Source of the DNA: Eubacterium sp.
GTDB lineage: Bacteria; Bacillota; Clostridia; Lachnospirales; Lachnospiraceae
Assembly (NCBI GenBank): GCA_024690665.1
Contig: JAILOU010000003.1
Span: forward strand, 1 to 64,000
Direction of reading: 5' to 3'
Length of the DNA stretch: 64,000 bases
Part shown: piece after piece, positions 15,861 to 24,387 of the stretch
Numbering within the stretch: the stretch's first letter is position 1
How the letters are laid out: the number at the start of each line of letters is the position of its first letter
The notes under the pieces: generated by a model
Seen by the model: the letters and a program-made list of their open reading frames with translations, nothing else
What the model was told of the DNA's origin: nothing
The model's database searches: none
Position numbers and translations under genes: made by a program

Positions 15861-17618
15861 TTACTCCTTTATCACAACTTTATTTCGACCGGTATTTTTT
15901 GCTTCATATAATGCATCGTCAGCTCTTTTAACAACACTCGCCCTGTCATCATCTGCTCTTGCCATAGTTGCGCCGATGCTAATCGTAATATGTCCGGCCT
16001 CACCGAATCGTTCTTTCTCAACAGATTGGCGAATATCCTCTGCAAAGGCGTATAGTTCATCCTTATCTGCGCAAGGTACAAGGTAAATAAATTCCTCACC
16101 GCCCCATCTTCCAAGGGCGTGTCCGTCTGTTGCATACTCCCGAACCACGTCCACCAGATTGCGAAGCACATAATCACCCACATCATGACCATAGGTATCA
16201 TTTACCTGCTTAAAGTGATCAATATCCAAAAACAAAACGCCATATCTGGTTCCCTGTTTATTCAAAAGCAGATCTTCATCCAGTTTCTTCTCCAACTCCC
16301 AACGATTAAAAATCTTCGTAAGCTGATCGGTATATGCAATTTTACCAAGCTCCCGGTTCATGCTATCAAGTTCCTTTGATGTTCTCTCAAAGAATGTCAA
16401 GATACGATCCACGTAAGAAATCCTGTTTTGACCAATCGTACACTTATCATAACTTTCAATATTACGCGTCAGTACAATTTCATCATCGCCCTCATCGTCT
16501 TCTCTCAATCCGATTACGACCAAAGAACTATTAAGATCTCCTCCGGCACCTTCTGCCGTTATAAAAAGTTCCGAGAATCCAAACACCGCAGACAATTCAT
16601 TATGAGAACGACGATATCTCTGCGTTTCAATGTTCAGATCTTTTCCAAAATACAACATACGATTCGTACATTCAAAAAGAAAGACCGCTTCCGGCTGAAA
16701 TCTTTCCAGTTCTTCTGCCGAACGCCTTGTCAGAGCTAAAATTTTCTCCCGGTCCGCATATGCCATTCTAAAATGCTCTCCTTTTCGAGCATTAGAATGC
16801 AGTTTTATCTCACCTTTACGTCCATATCCGGTCGGAACTCTTGCTATCTGAAAGCCACCACGATCAATAATAAGTGGAAATTCACATACATTTTCCACAA
16901 AGTATTTATTGGGAGAAACGTCCAGATATTTCGAATACATCTCAATGGCCGGCTTCTGGTCGATATTGGCTATCACATTATCCCCGTCCATTCCGGTAAT
17001 TGCCATCTCAATTCCAATCGGTTGCCAGCCCAGGTTATTGTCCATATACAATCTTAGACATTTGCAGGTAAATGCAACTACAACAATTGCGTTTTGATAC
17101 ACTTTACTTCCATAGGCATTTGGCCGATTGTGCTGCGCAAGATTGTAACCCGCTTTAATTCCGAACTTTGGAAGCTTATGATGACTAAACTCACGCAAAA
17201 ACATATTCAGTCCCGTACTGTTAGCACTGTAGAAAATCTGCAGACACTTTACCTGCTCCATATCTTCTAAGTATTCTGACATCATTCGTCCCGCCGAAAA
17301 CGCAGACTGCTCATCTAAGTCAAACTCATACCTTGTCAACTTGGCATTTTTTAAAAATGTCACCGATAATTCTACGCTAAAGTGATTGGCATCAATCAAT
17401 TCCGTTGTCATAACTGCTGCCGTTATCCCGGTCACGCATGCCTTCGGAATTGCTTCGTTAACCCTTTTCACCATGCGCTCTTCATCCATATCCAACCGCG
17501 AATTATATAACTGTATCAAAACAGAAGATGCGGATTGATAATTCTCATCTTCCAATACTTCTTTTATAATTGCCTCAAGCCCCGTAACATCTTGAAAATG
17601 ATATGTCTTTTGAATCAT
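15861..17618 (-). CDS. FIST-domain diguanylate cyclase
   Basis: This 585-residue cytoplasmic protein has an N-terminal FIST sensor (FIST_N then FIST_C, about residues 20-390), a short coiled linker, and a C-terminal GGDEF domain with the active-site variant GRWGGEEF and FLDIDHFKQVNDTYGHDVGD. FIST domains are thought to bind small ligands, possibly amino acids, so it should make c-di-GMP in response to an internal or imported molecule. An RxxD-type inhibitory site is not obvious. ATG 17618 is preferred behind GGGGAG over 17639. The EAL protein at 12162 could be its opposing enzyme. Confidence 0.88.
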   Translation of the reverse strand: MIQKTYHFQDVTGLEAIIKEVLEDENYQSASSVLIQLYNSRLDMDEERMVKRVNEAIPKACVTGITAAVMTTELIDANHFSVELSVTFLKNAKLTRYEFDLDEQSAFSAGRMMSEYLEDMEQVKCLQIFYSANSTGLNMFLREFSHHKLPKFGIKAGYNLAQHNRPNAYGSKVYQNAIVVVAFTCKCLRLYMDNNLGWQPIGIEMAITGMDGDNVIANIDQKPAIEMYSKYLDVSPNKYFVENVCEFPLIIDRGGFQIARVPTGYGRKGEIKLHSNARKGEHFRMAYADREKILALTRRSAEELERFQPEAVFLFECTNRMLYFGKDLNIETQRYRRSHNELSAVFGFSELFITAEGAGGDLNSSLVVIGLREDDEGDDEIVLTRNIESYDKCTIGQNRISYVDRILTFFERTSKELDSMNRELGKIAYTDQLTKIFNRWELEKKLDEDLLLNKQGTRYGVLFLDIDHFKQVNDTYGHDVGDYVLRNLVDVVREYATDGHALGRWGGEEFIYLVPCADKDELYAFAEDIRQSVEKERFGEAGHITISIGATMARADDDRASVVKRADDALYEAKNTGRNKVVIKE

Positions 17619-17788
17619 AGCTACTCTCCCCTTATACATAACAACTACTTTTCATAATCATAGTACCAACTATATCTTCATTTGTACACAAAAATATAGA
17701 GTAAATGCGCCGAAAGAATCAATCTCCCGACGCATACTTAATATCTTACACTTTACTATTGTTTCCGACTCCCTTTTTGAAAACTACC

Positions 17789-18160
17789 TTACTGTGCTTT
17801 CCAAAGTCCATGAAGATTACAATATGCGTATACCGCAACGACTGCATCATCATCTGTAAGTGCGAATTCTACACAAGGCTTGTCACTTGGACTTAATACC
17901 TTTCTTTGTGCACCCTTCTTGGTTTCAAGGGCAATCCACTCAATAAAATGTTCCTCTGTCATCGGATGATCTACCGATCCTACATTGACCGTAACCTTAT
18001 TTCCGTCTACCTTAAATTCCGGCACATGTTTTTCTGCCGCTCCATCGGATGTACCCGGAATAAGCTCTGTCATCTTCTGTCCACAGCACATCATCGGAAC
18101 CCCTGCATCCTTAATCATTCCTACAAAATTACCACAATGTTCGCATACGAAAAACTTCAT
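17789..18160 (-). CDS. dfx: Superoxide reductase (desulfoferrodoxin)
   Basis: This 123-residue two-iron superoxide reductase has an N-terminal desulforedoxin-like Fe(Cys)4 site from CEHC and MMCC, then a catalytic Fe(His)4Cys domain with ligands in EKHVPEF, DHPMTEEHFIEW and YCNLHGLW. It reduces superoxide to peroxide without releasing oxygen, the strategy typical of anaerobes. ATG 18160 is behind GGAGG. It is the last gene of an oxygen-defence operon with the rubrerythrin fusion and the rubredoxin-like protein, which probably donate electrons or remove the peroxide. Confidence 0.95.
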   Translation of the reverse strand: MKFFVCEHCGNFVGMIKDAGVPMMCCGQKMTELIPGTSDGAAEKHVPEFKVDGNKVTVNVGSVDHPMTEEHFIEWIALETKKGAQRKVLSPSDKPCVEFALTDDDAVVAVYAYCNLHGLWKAQ

Positions 18161-18179
18161 AAAAACACCTCCACAATTC

Positions 18180-19364
18180 TTAATAGTTTTCCTTACGTAC
18201 TTCAAAGTAAGCCTGAGGATGCTTACATACCGGACAGACATCCGGCGCCTCAGTTCCTACTACAACGTGACCACAGTTTCGGCATTCCCACATGGTTACG
18301 CCGCTCTTTTTAAAGACTTCCATCGTCTCAACATTCTTAAGCAGTGCGCGATATCTTTCTTCGTGCATCTTCTCGATGGCTGCAACGCCTCTAAACTGCT
18401 CAGCAAGCTCTGTAAATCCTTCTTCTTCCGCTTCTTTTGCCATTCTGTCATACATATCGGTCCACTCAAAGTTCTCGCCTTCTGCTGCATGAAGCAGATT
18501 TGTCTCGGTATCGCCTAGTTCCCCAAGGGCTTTAAACCAAAGTTTCGCATGCTCTTTTTCATTTTCCGCTGTCTGCAAGAACAATGCTGCAATCTGCTCA
18601 TAGCCGGCTTTCTTTGCTACGGAAGCAAAATACGTATATTTATTTCTTGCCTGTGATTCACCTGCAAATGCTTCCCACAGATTCTTCTCTGTCTTTGTTC
18701 CGGCATATGGATTATCGCTCTTAGCTTCCTCCACCTTCTCAAACTTTTCAGCCGGCTGCTTACACAGCGGACATTCCTTTGGTGGTTCCTCTCCCTCATG
18801 AATATAACCACATACGGTACATCTCCATTTTGTCATTGTCTTTTCTCCTTTCTCCTTCGCCTTGTTTCGTTCGTTGTTTGGCACGATGTCCAACAACTTC
18901 TGTGCTGCCTCAGCCGGGAATTGCGGCGTCGGCGGATTGTGAATCAGTTCCTCTAATAGTTCATGGGTCTGATTACTCTGCGGAAGCATAAATCCTGCTT
19001 CCCTTACAATATCTTCTGCAATCAGTCGCTCTGATCGCTCTACTGCTTTCATCAGCCTCTTTAACCCATCTAAATCTGTAGACGCAGCGACCTGACCTGC
19101 CATCTTCTCGCCGATTGCCTTACTGCCGGTAAGTTCATTTAACACGGCCTTTACCTCAGCCGTCTTTGGCTGCTGAGGCGGATATTCCACCGGAACCATA
19201 CTGATGGCCCCGCTCGGACAGGCATCGGCACATACGCCGCATCCAACGCATTTGCTGACATCAATAATACTGTCTTCGGTATCGGTTGCTCCATACGGAC
19301 AGACATAAAGACACAGACAATCTTTTGTACATAACCTAAGATTTCGAACTGCTTTTCGTTCCAT
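18180..19364 (-). CDS. Ferredoxin-rubredoxin-rubrerythrin fusion
   Basis: One 394-residue frame joins several modules. They are an N-terminal 4Fe-4S region (a Cys-rich segment [12 protein letters not shown] and [12 protein letters not shown], to about residue 52), a helical stretch (70-165), a rubredoxin-like CTVC...CPLC site (182-200), a rubrerythrin diiron domain (about 215-350, with [13 protein letters not shown] and [11 protein letters not shown]) and a C-terminal rubredoxin CRNC...CPVC. Rubrerythrins reduce peroxide. A second strong start lies inside the frame at ATG 18836, behind AAAGGAG, and would give a normal 218-residue rubrerythrin. The gene may therefore yield a fusion and a free rubrerythrin, or be an in-frame merger of two genes. 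Confidence 0.85.
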   Translation of the reverse strand: MERKAVRNLRLCTKDCLCLYVCPYGATDTEDSIIDVSKCVGCGVCADACPSGAISMVPVEYPPQQPKTAEVKAVLNELTGSKAIGEKMAGQVAASTDLDGLKRLMKAVERSERLIAEDIVREAGFMLPQSNQTHELLEELIHNPPTPQFPAEAAQKLLDIVPNNERNKAKEKGEKTMTKWRCTVCGYIHEGEEPPKECPLCKQPAEKFEKVEEAKSDNPYAGTKTEKNLWEAFAGESQARNKYTYFASVAKKAGYEQIAALFLQTAENEKEHAKLWFKALGELGDTETNLLHAAEGENFEWTDMYDRMAKEAEEEGFTELAEQFRGVAAIEKMHEERYRALLKNVETMEVFKKSGVTMWECRNCGHVVVGTEAPDVCPVCKHPQAYFEVRKENY

Positions 19365-19366
19365 CT

Positions 19367-19999
19367 CTATGCCCTCCCTTCTACCTGTTCAAACTTATAA
19401 GGAGGTACTTTACAGACCGGACACAACTCCGGCGGCGTCTCTCCGATATACACAAAACCACACACCGTACATATCCAGATTGGTGTATCGGCAAGCATGG
19501 CCTCTCCTTCTTTTAGGTAACGATTGACCAGTGACGAGAGCATCCTCGTTACCTTTTCTCCCCACACGCAGATTCTCGCTGCCCCGCGGTCACTGCTTTG
19601 ATCGGCCACAGCTCTGACATTCGGATACTGCTCAATATCCTCCGCCAGGAGTTTTGAAATCTTCTGTACCGTCGCATCCTGAACTTCGGGCGTTATCTTC
19701 GTGAAATAGTCTGCCAATTCCAAAAATAATGTTTCTTCTTCCGACTTATACTGCTTTTCACAGCCTCTTGCAAGATTGGAGCAAACCGCTGCAAGTTGTC
19801 CCGCCGAAAGTTTTTTTAAATCTGCCGCCTCAGCATCTACGCTAACCGGTTTCCGTTCTTTTTTAGGCGCTTCTACCTCAAAGTCTGATTTTCCAGCGCC
19901 GCACAGCGGACACTTCCAATCATCCGGCAATTGTTCAAACGGAACAGTTTCCTTTTCATCGTCATATACATAGCCACAAATCCGGCATACATATCGCAT
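19367..19999 (-). CDS. Double-rubredoxin-like protein
   Basis: This 210-residue protein has an N-terminal rubredoxin (CRIC...CPLC, about residues 5-38), an unfamiliar helical middle region with a conserved-looking LARGCEKQY segment, and a C-terminal short rubredoxin-like knuckle (CTVC...CPVC, about 177-197). The middle resembles the helical stretch of the following fusion protein. It is likely an electron donor or a peroxide/superoxide defence protein. First gene of the operon, with the next start 3 bases after its stop. A possible TATTAT -10 lies near 20041-20046. Confidence 0.75.
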   Translation of the reverse strand: MRYVCRICGYVYDDEKETVPFEQLPDDWKCPLCGAGKSDFEVEAPKKERKPVSVDAEAADLKKLSAGQLAAVCSNLARGCEKQYKSEEETLFLELADYFTKITPEVQDATVQKISKLLAEDIEQYPNVRAVADQSSDRGAARICVWGEKVTRMLSSLVNRYLKEGEAMLADTPIWICTVCGFVYIGETPPELCPVCKVPPYKFEQVEGRA

Positions 20000-20144
20000 G
20001 AATACCTCCCCCTTTCTCTTCGCATCGCTTCAAGCACATAATACCATGATTTGTATCTATTTGTCTTTATAATTTTAAGACTTTTCGCTATTTGTTCTGA
20101 AATTTTAGTTTCCTTCGCCTAACTGTCAGAGGATTCTGAATTGT

Positions 20145-20173
20145 AAAAAAAAACAGCAGATACTGCTATCTGC
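20145..20173 (-). terminator. Terminator of the siroheme/sulfur array
   Basis: On the minus strand GCAGATA pairs with TATCTGC (stem 20156-20173), followed by nine T residues (20145-20153). It lies 12 bases after the JAMM gene and is the first clear terminator after hemA, about 15 kb upstream. Confidence 0.88.
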
Positions 20174-20184
20174 CGCCTTATGTT

Positions 20185-20616
20185 TCAAAAATAGTATTCT
20201 TCTGTATAGACTCTTAAATCCTCTTTTTGATAGCTGTCATTTTCAATATGAAACGCATTCATGATCGGTGTCCCGGTCAAAAAAGATGCAATCATATAAC
20301 AAGAATTCTTATCATATGCAAGTTTAATATCTTCTTTAGAAGGTCTCGATGGTGACTCCGGGTGCGAATGCCAGTTTCCCAACAAACACATACCATGTTC
20401 ACGAATGTCTTTTATACAATTCAGTTGCTGCTTTGGATCGATGGTAAAATGATCGGTTGCATGATCTTTATTTTCCAGAAAATACACTTTTTTTACAACT
20501 CTGTTACCGTCTTCCAGCTCACCGGCCAACAAGCCGCACGCTTCTTCCGGCAAATGTTCCTTCGCATATGCGATGATTGCATCATAATCTGCCGCTTTCA
20601 TTCTAATGATACTCAT
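20185..20616 (-). CDS. JAMM/MPN metalloprotease, HcyD-like
   Basis: This 143-residue Zn-dependent JAMM protease has the full H-x-H-x7-S-x2-D motif (His83, His85, Ser93, Asp96) and the upstream Glu in PEEACGLL. In the Wolinella succinogenes protein-thiocarboxylate methionine pathway an enzyme of this kind (HcyD) trims the sulfur carrier to expose its di-glycine end, and Mec+ does the corresponding cleavage for CysO. Here the neighbouring carrier ends GGGC, so removal of a single Cys is the likely task. It overlaps the ThiF-like gene by 4 bases and closes the array. Confidence 0.85.
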   Translation of the reverse strand: MSIIRMKAADYDAIIAYAKEHLPEEACGLLAGELEDGNRVVKKVYFLENKDHATDHFTIDPKQQLNCIKDIREHGMCLLGNWHSHPESPSRPSKEDIKLAYDKNSCYMIASFLTGTPIMNAFHIENDSYQKEDLRVYTEEYYF

Positions 20617-21449
20617 GTACGGTCCTCCCGTATTGCAAATCGTCCCTGTGTTTCCTCACACACTTCCTGTTCATAATCAATAGGATTAAGGATTACCGGA
20701 TGCTCTCCGCATACTGCACAGTTACAATCTTTGTGTAGTGTAATCTTACGAAATTCCATCTTGAGTGCATCATAAGTCATAAGCTTTCCGGTCAGCAAGT
20801 CTCCGCTTCCAATCAGATACTTAATCGCTTCCATTGCCTGCAGCGTTCCGATGGTTCCGGCCATCGCTCCTATCACGCCCGCCTGCTTACAAGTTGGAAC
20901 CGCATCTTTTGGCGGCGGATTTTTAAATACGCATCGATAGCACGGGCCTTCCCCCGGCACATAAGTCATAAGCTGCCCCTGAAAGCGGATAATCCCCGCG
21001 TGTGAAAATGGTTTTTCTTCCAATACACAAGCGTCATTAATCAAAAACTTAGCAGGAAAATTATCCGTCCCATCAATGATAAAATCATACTCTCGAATCA
21101 GTTCTCTGATGTTGGAAGCATCCACAAATCTTCTGTAAGTCGTAACCGTTACATCCGGATTGATGGCCTTCATTGTTTCTTCTGCCGACTTTACCTTGGC
21201 TTTTCCAAGATCCGCCGTTGTGTGAATCACCTGTCTTTGCAGATTGGACAAATCCACTTCGTCCGCATCGACAATTCCGATGTGCCCAACGCCTGCGGCT
21301 GCAAGATATAAGGCCGCAGGTGCTCCAAGACCACCGGCGCCAATAATCAAAACGCTTCCTTCCAAAAGTTTTTTTTGTCCCTTTACTCCAACTTCTTTTA
21401 AAATAATGTGTCTGGAGTATCGCTCAATCTGTTCTTGTGTCATTGCCAT
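20613..21449 (-). CDS. ThiF/MoeB-family sulfur-carrier activating enzyme, HcyF-like
   Basis: This 278-residue E1-like adenylyltransferase has RYSRHIILKEVG at the N-terminus, nucleotide motif IIGAGGLGAPAA, DLSNLQRQV, and zinc-binding CYRC and CAVC pairs. It should activate the carboxy-terminal glycine of the adjacent ThiS-like carrier for thiocarboxylate formation. The start is ATG 21449, whose first base overlaps the carrier stop codon (TAATG), with GGGAGG upstream. Because it lies with sulfite reductase and O-acetylhomoserine sulfhydrylase, a role in homocysteine synthesis is more likely than in molybdopterin or thiamine synthesis. Confidence 0.86.
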   Translation of the reverse strand: MAMTQEQIERYSRHIILKEVGVKGQKKLLEGSVLIIGAGGLGAPAALYLAAAGVGHIGIVDADEVDLSNLQRQVIHTTADLGKAKVKSAEETMKAINPDVTVTTYRRFVDASNIRELIREYDFIIDGTDNFPAKFLINDACVLEEKPFSHAGIIRFQGQLMTYVPGEGPCYRCVFKNPPPKDAVPTCKQAGVIGAMAGTIGTLQAMEAIKYLIGSGDLLTGKLMTYDALKMEFRKITLHKDCNCAVCGEHPVILNPIDYEQEVCEETQGRFAIREDRT

Positions 21450-21655
21450 TAGCATCCGCCTCCCATGAAGTATAAAAATTCCACCCTATCTTGTTCCTTT
21501 AAGACTCTGGTTGCTTTTTCTTCCGAAGGGACAAATTCGTCATTAATAGACACCGTTACATACTGCGGTGTTTCCACATCTTCAGCCTCAATCAGTTCTG
21601 ATAATGTCAATCCCTCTTTATATTCTTTTTCTTCTCCTGCTACAACAATTTTCAT
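21449..21655 (-). CDS. ThiS-like sulfur carrier with Cys after GGG, HcyS-like
   Basis: This 68-residue ubiquitin-fold protein ends in EFLYFMGGGC. The terminal Cys blocks direct adenylation of the glycine, so proteolytic maturation by the JAMM protein is required before activation. By analogy with the HcyS system, the carrier would accept reduced sulfur from sulfite reductase and deliver it to O-acetylhomoserine via MetY. It is preceded by a thioredoxin gene and followed immediately by its likely activating enzyme. It is distinct from the thiamine ThiS at 10893. Confidence 0.85.
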   Translation of the reverse strand: MKIVVAGEEKEYKEGLTLSELIEAEDVETPQYVTVSINDEFVPSEEKATRVLKEQDRVEFLYFMGGGC

Positions 21656-21672
21656 CTGTTTGTCTCCTTTTC

Positions 21673-21987
21673 TTATTCTGTTATAATTCTGCTTTCCAAT
21701 TCCTGATAGGGAATCACTCCAACCACTCGATCAATTTCCTTTCCCTCTTTAAAAATCAGAGTCGTTGGATTCGAGCGAACCTCGTAAGTTTCACTAAGCT
21801 GCATTTCATATCCCGTGTTTACTTTATAAACCTTAATCTTGTTATCATAATGGTCTTCTAATTCTCCTAGCACCGGCGAAAGTGCCTTACACGCCATACA
21901 CGAATCGGAATAAAATTCCACTACAACCGGGCAGGTGCTATTTAACACCTTTTCTTCAAATTCCTGATTTGTGATACGAAGCGCCAT
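21673..21987 (-). CDS. Thioredoxin-like protein with CMAC site
   Basis: This 104-residue thioredoxin fold has the active site SDSCMACKALSP (C-M-A-C instead of C-G-P-C) and the cis-Pro segment RSNPTTLIF. ATG 21987 is behind GGAGG. Its position between the TusA-like protein and the sulfur carrier suggests a dedicated reductant for sulfur relay or for persulfide/thiocarboxylate handling, although general disulfide reduction cannot be excluded. Confidence 0.88.
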   Translation of the reverse strand: MALRITNQEFEEKVLNSTCPVVVEFYSDSCMACKALSPVLGELEDHYDNKIKVYKVNTGYEMQLSETYEVRSNPTTLIFKEGKEIDRVVGVIPYQELESRIITE

Positions 21988-21988
21988 C

Positions 21989-22234
21989 TTACACCTCCCC
22001 CTTTCTGACGAGTAACGTATAAGTTCCATCCTCATTGTCGCTTAGTTTTAGAATCCGGTGCCCGTCTTCTTTCATGCTTCTTGGTACATTTTGAACAGGT
22101 TCTCCATCATTCAATCGAATTGCAAGAACCTCTCCCGTTTCCAATTCCTCTATTGCAACCTTTGCAGTCACAAATGTCAGTGGGCACACCTTATCTGTAA
22201 TATCTACTAACTCATCATATGTAATCTCTGCCAT
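21989..22234 (-). CDS. TusA-like sulfurtransferase
   Basis: This 81-residue two-layer alpha/beta protein has the single conserved Cys in DKVCPLTFVTAKVAIEEL, corresponding to the CPxP region of TusA/SirA/YedF but with CPLT. TusA-type proteins carry persulfide sulfur. It sits between the small sulfite reductase and thioredoxin genes, making it a plausible acceptor of sulfide or persulfide on the way to the ThiS-like carrier. ATG 22234 is behind AAGGAGAC. It overlaps the end of the sulfite reductase frame only through a longer upstream reading. Confidence 0.85.
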   Translation of the reverse strand: MAEITYDELVDITDKVCPLTFVTAKVAIEELETGEVLAIRLNDGEPVQNVPRSMKEDGHRILKLSDNEDGTYTLLVRKGEV

Positions 22235-22244
22235 ATCTGTCTCC

Positions 22245-23114
22245 TTACTCTCCTTCATATGCTGCCTGTAAAACCTCTTTTAGCTCATCTGTCCCAATTC
22301 TTTCAAGCGTCTTTCTAAATCGCTCACTTGGCTTGGCATGTGTTTCAAAAAATGCCACTGCCGCGTCCATCACTTTAAATAACGTTTCTTGATCTTGAAT
22401 AAATGGAAGCATCTCCTCTCCTTTGTATATGTCATTTCCAAAGGTGCCTCCAAATGACACGATGTATCCCGGCTTTCCTTCCCACGCATCGGTTGGGCAG
22501 CTCTTCACACATCTTCCGCACTTATTGCATTTACGCTCGTCTATTACCACCTTCTGATCAACCATCGAAAGCGCCCCTTCGCGACAGACCTTTACGCACA
22601 CACCGCATCCGATGCACGATTGCGCATTACACTTTACTTCCATACCGCCTTTGATTCCGACATCATTTTCTTCTGCCTTTAAGCAGTTATTTTGACAACC
22701 GGTAACCCCAAACTTGAATTTATGTGGTAATTCTCTGCCAAAATATCTTTCATCAATTTCCTTTGCCAGACGATACGTGTCTATGCATCCGCTTTTGCAG
22801 ACCTCCACACCTTGACATGCCGTTACTGTTCTCACCCGCGGTCCGCATACGCCGATTTTCACTCCGCCCTTTGCCAGCGCCGCTTTCACTTCGGCAAGCT
22901 GGTCGACATGAATAAATGGAATCTCGATTCCCTGGCGCGATGTCATATGCACATATCCTCTTCCATACTTATCTGCGACTTCTGATACCACCCGAATATT
23001 CTCTGCGGTCATGTGGCCGCCTACAACCGCAAGACGCAAGGAACCGTATCCTTTTTGTTTTTGGCTCATAAAGCCACCTTTTTTTAGTTCTGCATAATCA
23101 ATCTCTTTAGCCAT
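22245..23114 (-). CDS. Small siroheme sulfite reductase with two 4Fe-4S clusters
   Basis: This 289-residue protein combines a half-length nitrite/sulfite reductase ferredoxin-like domain and siroheme/4Fe-4S domain with an inserted bacterial ferredoxin. The coupled-cluster cysteines read C-x5-C (CQGVEVC) and C-x3-C (CQNNC). The ferredoxin parts are CIGCGVCVKVC and CNKCGRCVKSC. It should reduce sulfite to sulfide using ferredoxin. It is far shorter than CysI and resembles AsrC or small archaeal/clostridial sulfite reductases. The long operon also encodes siroheme synthesis, matching its cofactor. ATG 23114 is behind GGGAGG. Confidence 0.88.
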   Translation of the reverse strand: MAKEIDYAELKKGGFMSQKQKGYGSLRLAVVGGHMTAENIRVVSEVADKYGRGYVHMTSRQGIEIPFIHVDQLAEVKAALAKGGVKIGVCGPRVRTVTACQGVEVCKSGCIDTYRLAKEIDERYFGRELPHKFKFGVTGCQNNCLKAEENDVGIKGGMEVKCNAQSCIGCGVCVKVCREGALSMVDQKVVIDERKCNKCGRCVKSCPTDAWEGKPGYIVSFGGTFGNDIYKGEEMLPFIQDQETLFKVMDAAVAFFETHAKPSERFRKTLERIGTDELKEVLQAAYEGE

Positions 23115-23130
23115 TCCATTTACCTCCCAT

Positions 23131-24369
23131 CTACGTTTCCTCATCAAGCCTTGAAAACGCATTCTTAAAATCTTCTATGATATCTTCGATATCCTCAATA
23201 CCAACGCTTACTCTTACCAGATCGTCATACACGCCGGCATCTTCTCTTTCCTTTTGTGTACTGTGCAGGCTAATCGTAGATGCCGGATGAATCACCAGCG
23301 TCTTAGAATCCCCGATATTTGACAGATTATAGGCCAGCTTCAGATGATCAATAAATGCAAATGCGCGCTCTTTGCTGCCAAGCCTAAGCGTCAAAATTGC
23401 ACCAAATCCATTGTCAAACTGCCTCTGCGCCACTTCATACCACGGGCTAGACTTAAGTCCCGGGTATCTCACCTGCACGTTGGGATATTCCGCCTCCATC
23501 CACTCTGCCAGCTTTTTTGCGTTTTCACAGTGGCATTTCATTCGAAGTCCAAGCGTCTCCATTCCAATCATATTAAGGTACGCATTCATAGGTGCAAGAC
23601 ACGCCCCCATATTGCGAAACAGTCCTCCTCTAAGTTTTGCAACATAACACATCGGTCCGTATTTTTTGTACGCTTTTAATCCCGGATATTTTTCAAAATC
23701 CCACGGAAATCTTCCCTTATCGGTCAAGATTCCACTGATAGAATTACTGCTTCCATTGATATATTTTGACGATGAGTTAACCACAATATCAGCTCCGTGC
23801 TCGAGTGCCTGAATCAAGTATGGCGTTGCCGTCGTATTATCGACAATCAGCGGCACATGATGCTTATGTGCAATCTCGGACAAGCGTTCAAGATCGGTAA
23901 CATCCAGACATGGATTCCCGATGGTCTCTGCAAATACCAGCTTCGTTCGCTCAGTGAAAGCTTCCTCTAGCGCCGTCCAGTCATTGGTCCTTACATATCG
24001 CGTTGTAATCCCATACGCTTTTAAGTCCCGGAACAAATCGATTGTTCCGCCGTACAAACTTGCACTTGAAATCAGTTCATCTCCACAATTTAGGATATTC
24101 AATAGCGCAGCCGTCAGCGCTGCCATCCCGGAGGCACATGCCACAGATGCAATTCCACCTTCCAACTTCGTGATTCTGTTTTCAAATGCACTTACCGTCG
24201 GATTGCCGACCCTGGTGTAGCAGTATCCGGCTTTCTTATTTTCAAAGATTCCTTCAAGATTTCTTGCACTTTCTTGAGCAAATGCAGTATTTTGGTATAT
24301 CGGTGTCAGTGTTGCGCCATTTTCATCCGGCACAACCCCCGCATGTAGCAGTCTCGTATTAAATCCCAT
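23131..24369 (-). CDS. metY: O-acetylhomoserine sulfhydrylase, sulfur-carrier pathway type
   Basis: This 412-residue PLP enzyme of the Cys/Met-metabolism family has the PLP lysine in NSSSKYINGSSNS. It converts O-acetylhomoserine and a sulfur source to homocysteine. Its placement next to a sulfite reductase, ThiS-like carrier and JAMM protease matches the Wolinella arrangement in which a carrier thiocarboxylate replaces free sulfide. A second, clearly different MetY at 37391-38671 sits with cysK, so the two paralogues may use different sulfur donors. Good AGGAGG site before ATG 24369. Confidence 0.9.
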   Translation of the reverse strand: MGFNTRLLHAGVVPDENGATLTPIYQNTAFAQESARNLEGIFENKKAGYCYTRVGNPTVSAFENRITKLEGGIASVACASGMAALTAALLNILNCGDELISSASLYGGTIDLFRDLKAYGITTRYVRTNDWTALEEAFTERTKLVFAETIGNPCLDVTDLERLSEIAHKHHVPLIVDNTTATPYLIQALEHGADIVVNSSSKYINGSSNSISGILTDKGRFPWDFEKYPGLKAYKKYGPMCYVAKLRGGLFRNMGACLAPMNAYLNMIGMETLGLRMKCHCENAKKLAEWMEAEYPNVQVRYPGLKSSPWYEVAQRQFDNGFGAILTLRLGSKERAFAFIDHLKLAYNLSNIGDSKTLVIHPASTISLHSTQKEREDAGVYDDLVRVSVGIEDIEDIIEDFKNAFSRLDEET

Positions 24370-24387
24370 GTTTCCTCCTGCATTTAT

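Noticed and set aside
20613-21655. Second thiamine ThiF/ThiS pair
   Set aside because: The carrier has a Cys after GGG, a JAMM protease is adjacent, and the neighbours are sulfate-assimilation genes; the thiamine pair is at 10257-11087.
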